A DNA stretch of 64,000 nt from positions 9,278 to 73,277 of the forward strand of contig NZ_WJFC01000047.1 of assembly GCF_009725235.1 (NCBI RefSeq). Reading direction: 5' to 3'. The notes beneath the pieces are model-generated. The model searched no databases. It was not told where the DNA came from and worked only from the letters and a program-made list of their open reading frames with translations. This document shows positions 56,071-64,000 of the stretch, one piece after another (position 1 is the stretch's first letter; each line of letters starts with the position of its first letter). The stretch comes from Scytonema sp. UIC 10036 (GTDB taxonomy: Bacteria > Cyanobacteriota > Cyanobacteriia > Cyanobacteriales > Nostocaceae). The position numbers and the translations under genes were made by a program.

Positions 56071-56907
56071 TTACCGTGCTGGAACCTTGCGCCCACCACT
56101 TTGTGTAGCACCCGTACTTCTGATTCCTGTCCAACCAATGATGATGTAACCAATAGACAACAGCAAACTGCTCATCCCAATTCGCAATCCTGATTTCCAT
56201 GCCCGTTCTCTGGCTTGTTTCTCAGCTTCTTCCCTACGCTCCCGAATTGTGCTGCGCTGTTGATTTGCTAAAGCTTCAGGATCGCTTTGCTGGGCAATAA
56301 ATTTATCAAGTTCTTGGGGATTTGCCTTAAACTTCTTAAGCAAATCTTTTTGAGCTTGGGGAATACTGGGGTTTTCAAGTGTTTGTTTGTACCGTTGTTC
56401 GTCTTTCAGCAGTTCGGCAAACTGGTTTTTAATTTGCGATTTTTGTTGTTCTACGGCTGCTCTGACTTTATCGTTACTTAATTGAGCTTGCACTTGATTG
56501 AGCTGGTTTTGTAGTTGGGTTTCTGCAGCTTGAGCATCCTTATTAATTTGCTCCACCCTAGAGGCACTTGCTTGACGAACATTATTCAGGTGCAAGGGAA
56601 AAATCAGCAAAAACATCAAGCCCAAAATGCTTGATATTATGAAGGCTGGAAATCTCAGGTCGATACTGGGACGACTGCCATCATCCATACTGTCAATCCA
56701 GTATCCAGCAAAAAGGAAACCCAAACCTACGAGCGGCACAATTCCTCGGTCAACCAGCGCCGTTGCTAAATCGATTTGCCATGCCTTGTTAGTTGGTTGG
56801 AACGGAAATAACAGAATCAAAAAGTCCACAAAGAAAGACACTATTAGAATGAGTCCCACAACCTTAGCAGTGCGGGCAGCAGTAACAGCAGCTAAATGAG
56901 TATTCAT
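56071..56907 (-). CDS. HpsJ-like membrane protein
   Basis: The start is placed at ATG 56905-56907 (278 residues). Transmembrane helices lie at about 17-38, 62-80, 92-115 and near the C-terminus (LRIGMSSLLLSIGYIIIGWTG). Between them is a long charged coiled coil (about 120-235). This layout and the sequence of the first helices match the HpsJ-like family, linked in Nostoc to hormogonium polysaccharide secretion. The upstream alternative start adds seven residues. Confidence 0.7.
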   Translation of the reverse strand: MNTHLAAVTAARTAKVVGLILIVSFFVDFLILLFPFQPTNKAWQIDLATALVDRGIVPLVGLGFLFAGYWIDSMDDGSRPSIDLRFPAFIISSILGLMFLLIFPLHLNNVRQASASRVEQINKDAQAAETQLQNQLNQVQAQLSNDKVRAAVEQQKSQIKNQFAELLKDEQRYKQTLENPSIPQAQKDLLKKFKANPQELDKFIAQQSDPEALANQQRSTIRERREEAEKQARERAWKSGLRIGMSSLLLSIGYIIIGWTGIRSTGATQSGGRKVPAR

Positions 56908-57059
56908 AGTTTTTTGTCTCGTACACAACAGTAAAAGTTTTGTTTCATTCCAAGGTACTGGAATATTGTTCCCATGATGCTACCCGTTGTTTATGATTGG
57001 GAGATTATTTTTTTGGATTGGGGCTAGGGGGTAGGAGATAGGGCATTGGGAATGAATTA

Positions 57060-57125
57060 CTCTCCCTTGTCTCCCTTGTCCCCCTTGTCCTCCTTGTCCT
57101 CCTTGTCCCCAATCCCCAACCCCCA
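57060..57125. repeat. 9-bp repeat array (CTTGTCCCC type)
   Basis: About six tandem units of CTTGTC(T/C)CC, then CCCAATCCCCAACCCC. The gap between the HpsJ-like and DUF2064 genes (56908-57195) otherwise holds nothing I can support. Confidence 0.85.
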
Positions 57126-57195
57126 GTCCTCAATACCTGTGTTGAAGAATACCAGATAAACATTTACACCGTCTGTGACAACAGTAAATAGTCCT

Positions 57196-57840
57196 TTAGG
57201 GGGAAGAAATAAATTTCTCACACAAAGGTAAATCTTCTGGGCGATCGATATCACATAGAACAGGTAAGTAAGCAACTGATAAATTTAGCAAACGGGCAAT
57301 CTCTATAGTTTGTTCTAAGACTTGAGAAGTTCCCCAGGTGATGTTAGCAAATAAGTCTGGCATGGGACGTTGCAAACCAATCAAGTAATAACCACCATCT
57401 TCTGCTGGACCTAGCACAAGGTCTTGATGATGAAGCTGCTTAAAAGCTTTGACAAGAATTCCAGCATTGATGTCAGGACAATCTGTCCCAATGATAATGA
57501 CTTTTTCTGCTCCTGATTCAAAAGCAGACAGCAGCGATCGCACCAAGCGCTCACCCAAGTCTCCTTCTCCTTGAGGCTGGCAAATTAAGTCAGAGCCGAG
57601 CCAATCATGTACGCTCTGCAAATTCCCACCTGCAAATCGCACTTCAAAAGATAAACTAAAGTCTTTTTGCAGTTGTTTTACCTGAGATACCGTGTGTTCT
57701 GTCATTTGGCGCTGAAGCTCAGCCGCGCCTTCTGAACCTAAAGCAGCAATCAATCGCGTTTTTGTCTTGCCCGGTTCAGGATAGCGCGTAAATATAACTA
57801 GGTGCTGTTTTGCGATTTGTGATATTGGCATTGAAATCAA
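57196..57840 (-). CDS. DUF2064 / TIGR04282-type glycosyltransferase
   Basis: 214 residues; the true start may be MPISQIAKQ four codons in. The motifs LVIFTRYPEPGKTKTRL, IIGTDCPDI and GPAEDGGYYLIGL are those of the family annotated as arsenosugar-biosynthesis-associated glycosyltransferase, with a GT-A-like nucleotide-sugar fold. Whether it acts on arsenic here is unknown; no ars genes are in the window. Confidence 0.88.
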   Translation of the reverse strand: MISMPISQIAKQHLVIFTRYPEPGKTKTRLIAALGSEGAAELQRQMTEHTVSQVKQLQKDFSLSFEVRFAGGNLQSVHDWLGSDLICQPQGEGDLGERLVRSLLSAFESGAEKVIIIGTDCPDINAGILVKAFKQLHHQDLVLGPAEDGGYYLIGLQRPMPDLFANITWGTSQVLEQTIEIARLLNLSVAYLPVLCDIDRPEDLPLCEKFISSP

Positions 57841-58232
57841 AGAGTAGGTTATTTGCTAGCAGTCATTTTTGGATTATGAACTTTAAACTTTCAGCGAAAA
57901 ATTGCGAATTGTGAATTGTTGCCTTCAGTGATGGGAATAACAAGGGTATTTACTAAGTATTTATTCCTACTTTAGGGGGATTTTTGCTGCAACAATTACC
58001 CAATTTATACAAAAAATCCTGAAATCTATATAAATTAATGGTTTCATCTATCCACTTCTGGCTGGGACACTTTAGAATGATTCATTGAAAAGTCGAGCCG
58101 ATGGGAGTTACAGCCCTTTTAGGCATAAATACCCAAAAAGAACGACTTCTGTAAATCTCCGAATAAAGAATTAAGTAGAGATGCATCAGGGAGCATCTGT
58201 ACACAATCTCAAGTAAACCTTAGGAGTTTGAC
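57841..58232. other. promoter region of the HU gene
   Basis: About 390 bp without a gene between the divergent DUF2064 and HU genes. AGGAG precedes the HU ATG at good spacing. Confidence 0.35.
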
Positions 58233-58517
58233 ATGAATAAAGGCGAATTAGTTGATGCAGTTGCAGAAAAAGCTAGTGTGACCAAAAAACAAGCTGATGC
58301 AGTTTTAACGGCTGCACTGGAAACCATCATTGAAGCCGTCTCCTCTGGAGATAAGGTGACACTGGTGGGATTTGGCTCTTTTGAGTCACGGGAACGTAAA
58401 GCTCGTGAAGGGCGCAACCCCAAAACCAACGAGAAGATGGAAATTCCTGCAACCAAAGTTCCTGCATTTTCAGCTGGAAAACTGTTTAGGGAAAAAGTTG
58501 CGCCCCCAAAATCATAG
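58233..58517 (+). CDS. HU-type nucleoid protein
   Basis: 94 residues, the full length of HU. It shows MNKGELVDAVAEKASVTKKQADAVL, the VTLVGFGSFESRERKAREGRNPKT arm with Arg, Asn and Pro in their normal places, and the FSAGKLFREKV end. HU bends and compacts DNA. A strong AGGAG lies 8 bp before the ATG. Confidence 0.96.
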   Translation: MNKGELVDAVAEKASVTKKQADAVLTAALETIIEAVSSGDKVTLVGFGSFESRERKAREGRNPKTNEKMEIPATKVPAFSAGKLFREKVAPPKS

Positions 58518-58543
58518 GTTCTCCCAAGCACGAGCCTTTTTTG

Positions 58544-59656
58544 ATGCGGCGACCGAAACACGGGGGAAATTTAGCTTGGGCTGCAGCACTGGCTGATTGT
58601 CCCCCAGAGGCAATTCTGGATTTTTCTGCCAGCATTAGCCCTTTGGGACCTCCAAAAAGCGCTCTCGCTGCTATTGTGTCCCAATTGGATAATCTCAGGC
58701 ATTATCCAGACCCAAATTACTGTGAACTGAGACTTGCTCTCAGTCACTTTCATCAACTATCTCCCGAGTGGATTCTGCCCGGTAACGGCTCGGCAGAGTT
58801 GCTCTCTCTTGCAGGCAGAGAATTAGCACAATTAGCCGCAACAGTTTTAATCGCTCCAGCCTTTGGCGACTACTATCGGGCGCTGGCGGCATATGATGCC
58901 AAAGTTCTGGAGTTTCCCGTGTCATTAACAGCCACTGAGGAGCAGGAATCACCCCCGTTGAATTCAATGGCGTCCATCAGTCCTTTGTCAGAAATTCTTG
59001 ACAAAGGACAAAGGACAAATGATTTAGGACTATTGCTCAATAATCCTCACAATCCAACAGGGAAGTTATTTTCGCGCTCGGCAATTTTGCCATATCTGGA
59101 GACATTTGCTTTGGTGGTAGTAGATGAAGCTTTTATGGATTTTTTGCCTCCAGATCGGGAACAAAGCTTGATCGATATGGTGCAAGATTATCCAAACTTA
59201 GTGATTTTGCGATCGCTGACCAAATTCTACAGTTTGCCAGGATTGCGCCTGGGATACGCGATCGCTCATCCCGACAGATTGCAGCGCTGGCAGTTATGGC
59301 GTGACCCTTGGCCTGTAAACACCTTAGCCGCCGCAGCTGCAGTCGCTGCTCTCCAAGATAAGGCGTTTCAGGCAGAAACTTGGGCATGGTTAACACCAAC
59401 AAGAAACCAGCTTTTCCTTGGTTTAGCCTCTTTGCCAGAATTACGACCTTTGGATGGTGCTGCTAATTTTTTACTCGTTGAGTCACAACAGTCTGTATTG
59501 CAGTTGCAGCAAAAATTACTCAAAGAACACCGAATCTTGATTCGGGATTGCCTAAGTTTTCCTGAATTAGGCGATCGCTATTTCCGTGTTGCCGTGCTTT
59601 CTTCTTCAGATAACCAGTGCTTGCTAAAAGCTTTATCATTAGTCATTAGTCATTAG
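58544..59656 (+). CDS. cobD: threonine-phosphate decarboxylase CobD/CobC-type
   Basis: Start ATG 58544 (370 residues; a TTG three bases earlier is less likely). A class I/II PLP aminotransferase-fold enzyme. The FSASISPLGPP start, LPGNGSAELL, NNPHNPTGKLF, VVDEAFMDF and the PLP lysine in RSLTKFYSLPGLRLGYA are all present. It makes aminopropanol phosphate for the lower loop of cobalamin. Near 145-165 a repeat-derived stretch (EILDKGQRTND) is inserted in frame. The C-terminal VISH and TAG stop are part of a TCATTAG heptamer array. Confidence 0.9.
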   Translation: MRRPKHGGNLAWAAALADCPPEAILDFSASISPLGPPKSALAAIVSQLDNLRHYPDPNYCELRLALSHFHQLSPEWILPGNGSAELLSLAGRELAQLAATVLIAPAFGDYYRALAAYDAKVLEFPVSLTATEEQESPPLNSMASISPLSEILDKGQRTNDLGLLLNNPHNPTGKLFSRSAILPYLETFALVVVDEAFMDFLPPDREQSLIDMVQDYPNLVILRSLTKFYSLPGLRLGYAIAHPDRLQRWQLWRDPWPVNTLAAAAAVAALQDKAFQAETWAWLTPTRNQLFLGLASLPELRPLDGAANFLLVESQQSVLQLQQKLLKEHRILIRDCLSFPELGDRYFRVAVLSSSDNQCLLKALSLVISH

Positions 59657-59735
59657 TCATTGGTCATTGGTCATTAGTCATTGGTCAGATGATGATTAAT
59701 GACAAAGGACAAAGGATAAAGGACAAAGGACAAAA
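59636..59735. repeat. STRR arrays, TCATTAG and GGACAAA heptamers
   Basis: About six TCATTAG/TCATTGG units begin inside the cobD coding end. They are followed by about five GGACAAA units up to the GTG of the next gene. Similar GGACAAA units occur inside cobD at 58998-59020. Confidence 0.9.
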
Positions 59736-59737
59736 AC

Positions 59738-61219
59738 GTGACTAATGACTACGATATTGTGATTATTGGTGGCAGCTTAGCTGGACGCTTGGCTGCTTTA
59801 TCTGCCACCCAACTCAAGGCTAAAGTTGCTTTGGTAGAACCAACAGTCAATGGTAAGTTATACCGGGCTAATGCCCTTTACGGGTTTGTCTATCACCAAG
59901 CTTTTAGTCAAATCAGCAACTTTGCCAAGCAACTTGATGGGGCATTTCTTAAAGGTTTTCACATTTCGTGTGTTGACAACGAACAGAAATGCCAAATTTC
60001 TATAGATGCTTCCCAAGCATTACTTTACTCTGATGGCATTATCTCCAAGATTCAACAGCAACATTCACCTGCTATCCTAGCGGCGCAAGGAGTGGATGTA
60101 ATTGTTGGTGATGGTCAATTTCAACCATCACCAACTCTTGCATTTGTGGTAAACGATCGCCAGCTTCGTGCTCGAACTTATTTACTAGCTACAGGTTCTC
60201 GTCCGGAAATACCAGAAATTGAAGGATTGCAAAAAATAGGTTTTCTGACCATACCTGATGTTTGGCAGTCTCTTAGCAGCCCTACACCACCCAAGCAGTG
60301 GGCGATCGTTGGTGGTGTTCCCCAAAGTATCGAAATAGCTCAAACTTTAGCGCGTTTGGATTATGATGTGACGCTGATTGTAGCTAGAAAAAATATTCTT
60401 CCTGAACTTGACTTTGAGATATCTCAACTCCTTTGCAGCCAGTTAGAAGCAGACGGTGTGCGTATCCTGACACAAGCACCTGTTACTCAAGTTAGACGAA
60501 TTGAGGATAAAAAATGGCTGCAAGTCGGAGATAAAGCTATTGAAACAGATGAAATCTTAGTCGCAACTGCACAACAGCCAAATATTGAGTCTTTAAATTT
60601 GCCTGCAGTTGATGTTAAATGGGAGCGCCATCGCTTATTAGTTAACGATAAATTACAAACCACCAATCGCCGTATTTGGGCTTGTGGTGATGTTATTGGT
60701 GGCTATGCAATTGCCAATCTTGCTCGCTATGAGGCAAGAATTGCTGTACAAAATGCACTCTTTTTCTCAAGACAGAAAGTTAATTATCAACAAATTCCTT
60801 GGGGTATATTTACTCAGCCTACAGTAGCACAAGTTGGTTTAACTGAAGCACAAGCTAAACGTCAATATAATCTAGATAAAATTATAGTTTTACGACAATA
60901 TTTTAAATCTATAACATCTGCCCAAATTGAAGATGAAACAACAGGTATATGTAAGTTGATAACTCTGAATCATGGAGCAATTTTAGGCGCTTCCATTTTA
61001 GGTGCGAAAGCAATGGAATTTATTCACATTATTGCGTTGGCGATCGCACAAAAAATTACGGTAACTCACTTAGCTCGCATAGCACCTCTGTATCCCAGTT
61101 TCTCAGAGATTTTAGAGCAAACAGCCCTCTCTTGGAGTCAGCACAAGCTCAATAGCGATCGTGCCAAGCAAGATTTTCTTGAAAGCTTTTTTCATCTACG
61201 GCGAAATTGGAATTTGTGA
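59738..61219 (+). CDS. FAD/NAD(P)-dependent disulfide-oxidoreductase homologue without the active-site cysteines
   Basis: 493 residues from GTG 59738. Two dinucleotide-binding folds are visible (IVIIGGSLAGRLAAL at the start, WAIVGGVPQSIEIAQTLARL near 190). The FAD site is ACGDVIGGYAIANLA and the C-terminal dimerisation domain (TQPTVAQVGLTEAQA, LGASILGAKAMEFIHIIALAI) is that of mercuric reductase or dihydrolipoamide dehydrogenase. But the GG..C....C motif after the first fold is missing: the corresponding segment (VEPTVNGKLYRANAL) has no Cys, and the C-terminal His-Glu pair region is changed. It is therefore unlikely to reduce disulfides. Confidence 0.85.
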   Translation: MTNDYDIVIIGGSLAGRLAALSATQLKAKVALVEPTVNGKLYRANALYGFVYHQAFSQISNFAKQLDGAFLKGFHISCVDNEQKCQISIDASQALLYSDGIISKIQQQHSPAILAAQGVDVIVGDGQFQPSPTLAFVVNDRQLRARTYLLATGSRPEIPEIEGLQKIGFLTIPDVWQSLSSPTPPKQWAIVGGVPQSIEIAQTLARLDYDVTLIVARKNILPELDFEISQLLCSQLEADGVRILTQAPVTQVRRIEDKKWLQVGDKAIETDEILVATAQQPNIESLNLPAVDVKWERHRLLVNDKLQTTNRRIWACGDVIGGYAIANLARYEARIAVQNALFFSRQKVNYQQIPWGIFTQPTVAQVGLTEAQAKRQYNLDKIIVLRQYFKSITSAQIEDETTGICKLITLNHGAILGASILGAKAMEFIHIIALAIAQKITVTHLARIAPLYPSFSEILEQTALSWSQHKLNSDRAKQDFLESFFHLRRNWNL

Positions 61220-61235
61220 TTGGTTAGTGGTTACC

Positions 61236-61494
61236 ACCTCGTTCCCAGCTTCAGGCTGGGAATGCCTTACGGGAGGCTCCGCCTCCTGTGCTCTACTACA
61301 AAGTGCTCTGCGGAGTTTCTAGGAATGCGTTTTGTGGCGGAGTCTGGGAAGGAGAGTCGGGGATTTACCCATCATAGCGAGTGTGGTGGACCACTAGTAC
61401 TCCGTTAAGCCAAAATTGACCAGTGAAAAAACCACGAAGACGCGAAGAGCGCAAAGTTCAATGTTGGGTTTCGTTCCTCAACCCAACCTACTAA
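61236..61494. repeat. dispersed repeat copies between two genes
   Basis: A copy of the CTCGTTCCCAGC / GGAGGCTCCGCCTCC family (61236-61290), then degenerate sequence. At 61463-61491 lies the core GTTGGGTTTCGTTCC of the MITE described at 4464. No gene is supported. Confidence 0.75.
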
Positions 61495-62799
61495 CTAACG
61501 CCTTAATGAAACATTACCAATTCCTTGGATGATACCGCGAGCAATCAAACCAATACCGCGACCAATTATCTTTGTTAAAATAAATACAACACCGTTTCCT
61601 AGAAAAGAAAGTAACGATTGCAAACGAGGTGTTAATGCATCTCGAAATTCTATCGCTAAAGTGACAACTAGAGGAATGCCAGAAAGCTGAGCAAGTTCTT
61701 GACTGCGAGGGGCATAAATTGAAATTTTTGCAATACCGCGAGGTGCAAAAATAAAAAGTTCATGGCGGCTTTCAAAAATTGCTTTGGGTTCAGATATGTA
61801 AGTGGTTAAACGATATTTCCAAGATAAATTATTTCTAAATTTTTCTATCTCTCGTGTGGAGATAAACTGGCGAGTGTAGAAATTTTGTTTGATAGATTCT
61901 ACATCTGATAAAGAGTTTAGCAATGGCTGGACTACTCCATTTGCAATTTGAATCAAGAGATTTTCTAGGATATTTTCTGCTTGCTCTTTTGCCTCAGAAC
62001 TATTGGGGGGATACGAAGTATTCTCTACTTGTAGCTCCGTGGAAAATAATAAATAGGAAATTAATTCCACAAAAAAGGGAATTCTATTAAGAATTTCTCT
62101 TTGAACGACAACACCATTCTCTAAAAATAAATTGACCATTTCTAAATTGCGATCGCCAACTCTAATCTTAGAAAACTTCCCAAAAAAATCTATAGTTGAT
62201 TCTCGCCATATATCCACTAACACAGTCTCTTTTAAGTTATAAATGTCCTGAAGTTCAACATGAGAGGTACGCATTTTATCCAATGTATCTGCAACTTTTT
62301 GCAGAATCACATACAGAAGTTCGCGTTTTTTATCTCCACGTAAAATATCAATTTCTAAAAACACATCAGTTAAATTTTGTAAAGAAAGTTGAATTTTTGT
62401 AACACAAAGAGCAAATAATTCTGCTTGTAGTGCTCTAGGGGTAAGTAAAACTGGGGGTTTTGAAGTTTTTAAGGAATCTGAATTGGAACGAGAAAAGCGT
62501 AAAGGTAAGTCTGTGGGATACTGCGACTCAGTTGCAAAATAATTGCCTTGAGGAACATCACGAGTGAAGGAATCTCGATCGTAGGAGACTCGCGCTTCTA
62601 CTTGTTCCCTTTCCAATGGAGAAGTGAGTAAGCGATCGAGTAACCAACGGGCGGCTAAAAGTTCTCGCCTTCGTCCCGCCAGAACTGCTTGCTCTAAAAG
62701 TGGAAGCCCAGGAACTTTTAATTTTGCGGTAATCTCTGCCAAAGAAGCGTTGATGTAACCATCTCCCGACAAGCGCAGTTTATTCCGCAGGCGAGACAT
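61495..62799 (-). CDS. DUF3685 protein, separated from its receiver domain
   Basis: 434 residues starting MSRLRNKLRLSGDGY. It matches the DUF3685 family of cyanobacteria (LPLLEQAVLAGRRRELLAARWLLDRLL, C-terminal FAPRGIAKISIYAPRS and FLGNGVVFILTKIIGRGIGL). In related genomes the family carries an N-terminal response-regulator receiver. Here that receiver is the separate frame at 62993-63478. The frame of this gene stays open upstream through the whole repeat array (62800-62992), one base out of phase with the receiver. Function unknown. Confidence 0.85.
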   Translation of the reverse strand: MSRLRNKLRLSGDGYINASLAEITAKLKVPGLPLLEQAVLAGRRRELLAARWLLDRLLTSPLEREQVEARVSYDRDSFTRDVPQGNYFATESQYPTDLPLRFSRSNSDSLKTSKPPVLLTPRALQAELFALCVTKIQLSLQNLTDVFLEIDILRGDKKRELLYVILQKVADTLDKMRTSHVELQDIYNLKETVLVDIWRESTIDFFGKFSKIRVGDRNLEMVNLFLENGVVVQREILNRIPFFVELISYLLFSTELQVENTSYPPNSSEAKEQAENILENLLIQIANGVVQPLLNSLSDVESIKQNFYTRQFISTREIEKFRNNLSWKYRLTTYISEPKAIFESRHELFIFAPRGIAKISIYAPRSQELAQLSGIPLVVTLAIEFRDALTPRLQSLLSFLGNGVVFILTKIIGRGIGLIARGIIQGIGNVSLRR

Positions 62800-63045
62800 T
62801 GGATTTTGGATTTTGGATTTTGGATTTTGGATTGGGGAGTTTGGATTTTGGATTGGGGAGTTTGGATTTTGGATTTTGGAGTTTAGATTTTGGATTGGGG
62901 AGTTTGGATTTTGGATTGGGGAGTTTGGATTTTGGATTGGGGATTTTGATTTTGAATTGGGGATTGGATATGTGTACTTCTCCCTAGTCCCCCTAGTCTA
63001 CCTTGTCTACCCTGTCCCCTTGTCCCCCTTGTCCCCCTGGTCTCC
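62800..63045. repeat. 21-bp and 9-bp repeat arrays between DUF3685 and receiver
   Basis: About five copies of a 21-bp unit of the type GGATTTTGGATTGGGGAGTTT, followed by CTTGTC(T/C)CC 9-bp units that encode the end of the receiver frame. The plus-strand frame inside (repeated DFGLGSL) is not a gene. Confidence 0.9.
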
Positions 63046-63478
63046 CCACATCCCCGTACCAAGACAAACGCCCTGCTGCTACTTCTTTGATGGCAGTCAC
63101 TAATTCAGTAACAGGTACACCTTTGGGACAATAACCATTGACTCCCTCCGCCTTTGCTGCTAGAAGTATCTCTTGTTCTTGAGTTGAACTTAAGAGCAAC
63201 ACTGGCAAGTAGGGGTATTGAATTTTCAAATGCCGACAAAGTTGTAAACCTATTTGTTGGCTTGAGATGGAGTAACCGTTGCCCAGTTCTAAAACTACCA
63301 GGTTCACACAATTGGGGTCATTGTGTGCAAGTTCTGCTAGGATCTGCAATGCAGTGGTATCTGTTTCGGCTTCGGATATCACCTCAATGTCAGGGATGAC
63401 TTCCAACGCTACCCTTAGCCCTAAGCGAAAAATAGGGTCTTGGTCAATTAACAGTAGTTTCAAAGGGCGATCGCTCAT
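62993..63478 (-). CDS. response-regulator receiver domain protein
   Basis: 161 residues. The receiver pattern starts LKLLLIDQDPIFRLGLRVAL, but the usual phosphoacceptor Asp lies in NLVVLELGNG, where Glu replaces Asp, so phosphorylation is doubtful. Then come LPVLLLSSTQE and the YCPKG Lys motif. The last about 20 residues (GRPGGQGGQGDRVDKVD) are encoded by the 9-bp repeat. It is the N-terminal partner of the DUF3685 gene downstream, now in another frame. Confidence 0.85.
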   Translation of the reverse strand: MSDRPLKLLLIDQDPIFRLGLRVALEVIPDIEVISEAETDTTALQILAELAHNDPNCVNLVVLELGNGYSISSQQIGLQLCRHLKIQYPYLPVLLLSSTQEQEILLAAKAEGVNGYCPKGVPVTELVTAIKEVAAGRLSWYGDVGRPGGQGGQGDRVDKVD

Positions 63479-63616
63479 AGTTGGCTAAAAACAATACTTG
63501 TTTGTATTAAGTGACAACAAGTTTTACAAATCAGCTTAATCTCCCTATTGTGACCTTTTTCAGCAACTCAATAAACGATCGATAATTTTTATAGGCGGGC
63601 ATTCCACATATAAGTA

Positions 63617-64000
63617 ATGAGTTTGAGTCTTCGGCATTGGTTAGCAGAACACGATATCAAAATTCCCCAAATAGGTCAATTTTCATCGGGGCAGATAGCT
63701 GGCTTGGCATTCCGTATTTTTCAAGATATGGAACTCAAAAGCTTGAGCATATTTGATGTTTGTCCGTTCGTTGAAGTTTTAGAAATGCCTTTAGAGGCTG
63801 TTGTACTGGAAATTTATGTTTTTGCACAACTCACTCAAAACTTAGTCACCGCCTTTAGCCAAAAAAAATCTTTAAAACGTAATGAGGGAACGTGGTTAGC
63901 GTTCCAAATTGCTTATCTTCGTGCTTTACACCAAGTTCTCAGCGAGGAAAAAACCCTCCACCGACCTTGGCTGGGGAGGGTGATTGTATGGGATAGGGGG
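63617..64000 (+). CDS. unidentified protein, N-terminal part (cut by window edge)
   Basis: ATG 63617 opens 128 codons running off the right edge: MSLSLRHWLAEHDIKIPQ..., then GQIAGLAFRIFQDMELKSLSIFDVCPFVEVLEMPLEAVVLEIYVF, ending RPWLGRVIVWDRG. The sequence is helical and resembles the start of a large cyanobacterial protein sometimes called NTPase-like. The nucleotide-binding part is not in the window, so I give no function. Confidence 0.6.
   Translation, partial: MSLSLRHWLAEHDIKIPQIGQFSSGQIAGLAFRIFQDMELKSLSIFDVCPFVEVLEMPLEAVVLEIYVFAQLTQNLVTAFSQKKSLKRNEGTWLAFQIAYLRALHQVLSEEKTLHRPWLGRVIVWDRG

Noticed and set aside
62799..63103. Plus-strand frames with repeated DFGLGSL
   Set aside because: Pure translation of the 21-bp repeat array.

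Overview
The window is a chromosomal segment of a filamentous, probably heterocyst-forming (Nostocales-type) cyanobacterium. The evidence is frequent HIP1-type GCGATCGC sites, the fbp-tal-zwf-opcA order, a cyanobacterial CrtW ketolase, an HLIP remnant, DUF2499/DUF3593/DUF3685/DUF502 proteins, and very abundant short tandemly repeated heptamers (STRRs). No tRNA, rRNA or CRISPR array was seen.

Layout. 1-8.3 kb: the start of an OmpR-type response regulator gene (-, cut by the window edge), two paralogous coiled-coil proteins, a SnoaL-like protein, a 139-bp MITE with perfect target duplications, hisA, a DUF2499/DUF3593 pair, csaB, and a Uma2-type gene broken by one nonsense codon. 8.5-16.2 kb: a six-gene same-strand module of trypsin-like protease with an effector-associated domain, unknown protein, second effector-associated-domain protein, MoxR AAA+ ATPase, vWA protein, and a protein fusing a module-specific N-terminus to a complete RelA/SpoT HD + synthetase + ACT unit. 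This is the strongest candidate for a little-described biological system: a MoxR-vWA conflict system whose last gene carries an alarmone enzyme. 16.6-18.5 kb: small coiled-coil genes and an antitoxin/PIN-toxin pair. 18.4-25.5 kb: cobB, then the oxidative pentose phosphate operon (fbp, tal, zwf, opcA) on the minus strand, with an STRR array in every gap. 26-31.2 kb: an RRM protein, a small conserved protein, and nrdJ (B12-dependent ribonucleotide reductase), interrupted by both a 396-residue LAGLIDADG intein and a 331-nt group I intron that splits the catalytic N-P-C-G-E motif. 31.3-36.4 kb: a PPOX flavoprotein, a small gene, a NACHT NTPase with 14 HEAT repeats, and a Uma2 remnant. 36.5-40 kb: cysE, a secreted protein, a DUF3352 lipoprotein. 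40.4-43.4 kb: a RelE-like/SF1-helicase fusion with a membrane-anchored coiled-coil partner. 43.6-48.2 kb: an orphan antitoxin-like gene, rhodanese, hrcA, two tandem paralogous membrane proteins, crtW. 48.2-64 kb: a broken HLIP gene, a GAF-PP2C phosphatase, ftsY, nusB, DUF502, a GT2 glycosyltransferase, an HpsJ-like protein, a DUF2064 protein, HU, cobD, a flavin disulfide reductase homologue without the active-site cysteines, a DUF3685 gene separated from its receiver domain by a repeat array, and the start of an unidentified gene.

How the parts connect. fbp-tal-zwf-opcA form one metabolic unit supplying NADPH. cobB and cobD make cobalamin, which NrdJ needs as cofactor. DUF502-nusB-ftsY is a housekeeping group. 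Three separate loci (the MoxR-vWA-Rel module, NACHT-HEAT, RelE-helicase) look like conflict or defence modules. STRR arrays dominate the non-coding DNA. In at least eight genes the stop codon lies in or directly at the first repeat unit, and in at least five genes repeat-derived codons lie inside the reading frame.
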